A DNA stretch of 8,370 bases from Burkholderiaceae bacterium (GTDB lineage Bacteria > Pseudomonadota > Gammaproteobacteria > Burkholderiales > Burkholderiaceae), in assembly GCA_023253905.1 (NCBI GenBank), contig JALREG010000336.1, positions 1 to 8,370 of the forward strand. Direction: 5' to 3'. A program made the position numbers and the translations under genes. The notes beneath the pieces are model-generated. The model searched no databases. It worked only from the letters and a program-made list of their open reading frames with translations, and had not been told where the DNA came from. Position 1 is the stretch's first letter, and each line of letters begins with the position of its first letter. Positions 7,802 through 8,370 of the stretch are shown here, one piece after another.

Positions 7802-7817
7802 TTCGCCCCTGGGCGAA
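7802..7817. repeat. Inverted repeat TTCGCCC-CT-GGGCGAA
   Basis: Seven-base perfect arms separated by two bases, directly beside the AT island. It could be a dimeric-protein operator or a small hairpin. Confidence 0.5.
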
Positions 7818-7819
7818 AC

Positions 7820-7832
7820 GGGTTAGAAACCC
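7820..7832. repeat. Inverted repeat GGGTT-AGA-AACCC
   Basis: Five-base perfect arms with a three-base centre, two bases after the previous inverted repeat. Confidence 0.4.
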
Positions 7833-7842
7833 AATATCAGCC

Positions 7843-7855
7843 ATGAAGTCTTCAT
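7843..7855. repeat. Inverted repeat ATGAAG-T-CTTCAT
   Basis: Six-base perfect arms around a single T, third in the series and 12 bases before the DnaA box. The single-base centre favours a protein-binding operator over an RNA hairpin. Confidence 0.45.
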
Positions 7856-7867
7856 TTGCCATCCACG

Positions 7868-7876
7868 TTATCCACA
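7868..7876 (+). promoter_or_regulatory. Perfect DnaA box TTATCCACA
   Basis: An exact match to the strongest DnaA-binding consensus, 31 bases before the lpxK ATG. The exact 9-mer and its pairing with a near-copy make chance less likely. DnaA binding itself is inferred. Confidence 0.6.
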
Positions 7877-7879
7877 TAG

Positions 7880-7888
7880 TTTTCCACA
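7880..7888 (+). promoter_or_regulatory. Second DnaA box-like site TTTTCCACA
   Basis: Matches TTATCCACA at 8 of 9 bases, in the same orientation and three bases after the perfect box, so the starts are 12 bases apart. Tandem same-direction boxes favour cooperative DnaA binding. Confidence 0.5.
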
Positions 7889-7907
7889 CACGCCCGGCCG
7901 CCGCCTA

Positions 7908-8370
7908 ATGTCCCCCACGCCCGCCCCGCCAACCCCGCCCCGACGCCTCGTGGAGCGGCTGCTTCACGAGGTCTGGTTCGGCACCCGCCTCGCGGCTCGG
8001 ATGGGGGCTGCCGCGCTCGCGCCGCTCAGCCTGATCACTGCCCGTGAAAGCGCGAGGCGCCGCGCGCAGATCAGGTCGCTGCCTCCGCCCGCGACGCCGG
8101 TCGTTGTGGTGGGCAATCTGGTGGTCGGCGGAGCCGGTAAAACTCCGCTCGCCATCGCCATCTCCCGCGGCCTTCGGGCGCTCGGCCACCAGGTCGGACT
8201 GCTCTGCAGCGGCTATCGAGGCGCGCAAACGGAAGCACGGCTGGTTTCGCCCACGGCCAATGCCCTCGAGCATGGCGATGAGGCGGTGCTGCTCGCGCAG
8301 GCGGTGCAAATTTGCGCGTATGAATGGCGACTCGCCGCGCAGACCGGCAGCTTGCCAGGCCCGGCTGAGG
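7908..8370 (+). CDS. lpxK: Tetraacyldisaccharide 4'-kinase LpxK, N-terminal part
   Basis: LpxK phosphorylates the 4' position of the tetraacyldisaccharide-1-phosphate lipid A precursor at the inner face of the cytoplasmic membrane. The window holds 154 codons; family members have about 330, so the gene runs off the right edge. After a Pro-rich start, residues about 20-45 form the hydrophobic or amphipathic N-terminal helix (WFGTRLAARMGAAALAPLSL). The motif VVVVGNLVVGGAGKTPLAIAI (65-85) is the LpxK P-loop, close to GNLTAGGNGKTP of E. coli. GLLCSGYRG (97-105) stands where most members have SRGYGG, so a residue differs in a conserved turn. GDEAVLLA follows, for the usual GDEPLLLA. No Shine-Dalgarno sequence is visible before ATG 7908; a GTG at 7950 is an alternative start. 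The gene is divergent from xseA and presumably heads its own transcript. Confidence 0.93.
   Translation, partial: MSPTPAPPTPPRRLVERLLHEVWFGTRLAARMGAAALAPLSLITARESARRRAQIRSLPPPATPVVVVGNLVVGGAGKTPLAIAISRGLRALGHQVGLLCSGYRGAQTEARLVSPTANALEHGDEAVLLAQAVQICAYEWRLAAQTGSLPGPAE

Larger units (their letters stand above)
7650..7907. promoter_or_regulatory. xseA-lpxK divergent intergenic region with AT island and DnaA boxes
   Basis: No gene is seen in these 258 bases. From the xseA side they hold a DnaA-box-like CTATCCACA (7705-7713), a 35-base AT island, three consecutive inverted repeats (7802-7855), TTATCCACA and TTTTCCACA. Promoters for both flanking genes must lie here or beyond, and a TATAAT occurs in the island at 7785-7790, without a good -35. 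The combination resembles a replication-origin layout or a DnaA-controlled regulatory region; the role is inferred. Confidence 0.55.

Overview
The window reads as ordinary chromosome of a GC-rich Gram-negative bacterium, most likely a betaproteobacterium (Burkholderiales, Rhodocyclales or a relative). This rests on an lpxK start (outer-membrane lipid A synthesis), a clpS-clpA pair, an iron-type SodB, an NADP isocitrate dehydrogenase and the protein sequences themselves. The taxon is inferred, as no search could be run.

Layout. Positions 2-223 hold the inside of a MaoC/hot-dog acyl-CoA hydratase gene on the + strand. It loses family similarity abruptly at about 224 and has a much more extreme third-codon GC bias than the rest, so the first ~250 bases look foreign or chimeric. 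From 310 to 2996 on the - strand lies clpS-clpA, the adaptor and unfoldase of the ClpAP protease, with an ATGA stop/start overlap. Divergent from it is a cold-shock protein gene (3358-3561, +) with a promoter about 220 bases upstream, giving a long 5' leader. It converges on icd (3676-4929, -) across a spacer packed with hairpins. Divergent from icd, only 37 bases away, is an exported DUF192 protein (4967-5536, +). This converges on sodB (5615-6196, -), which has a recognisable promoter and an intrinsic terminator. xseA (6303-7649, -) follows, and lpxK (7908 to the window edge, +) is divergent from it.

Functionally this is housekeeping and stress physiology: N-degron proteolysis, RNA chaperoning, the TCA cycle, superoxide detoxification, DNA repair and lipid A synthesis. 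I see no CRISPR array, tRNA, rRNA, intact mobile element or defence cassette, and I do not claim a new multi-gene system.

The most unusual non-coding stretch is the 258-base xseA-lpxK gap. It has a 35-base AT island (5 G/C), three consecutive short inverted repeats, a perfect DnaA box TTATCCACA with a near-copy three bases away, and a third box near the xseA end. This looks like an origin or a DnaA-binding regulatory site in an unexpected gene context. Other points for a second look are the MaoC junction, a possibly leaderless clpS mRNA and the cspA-like leader.
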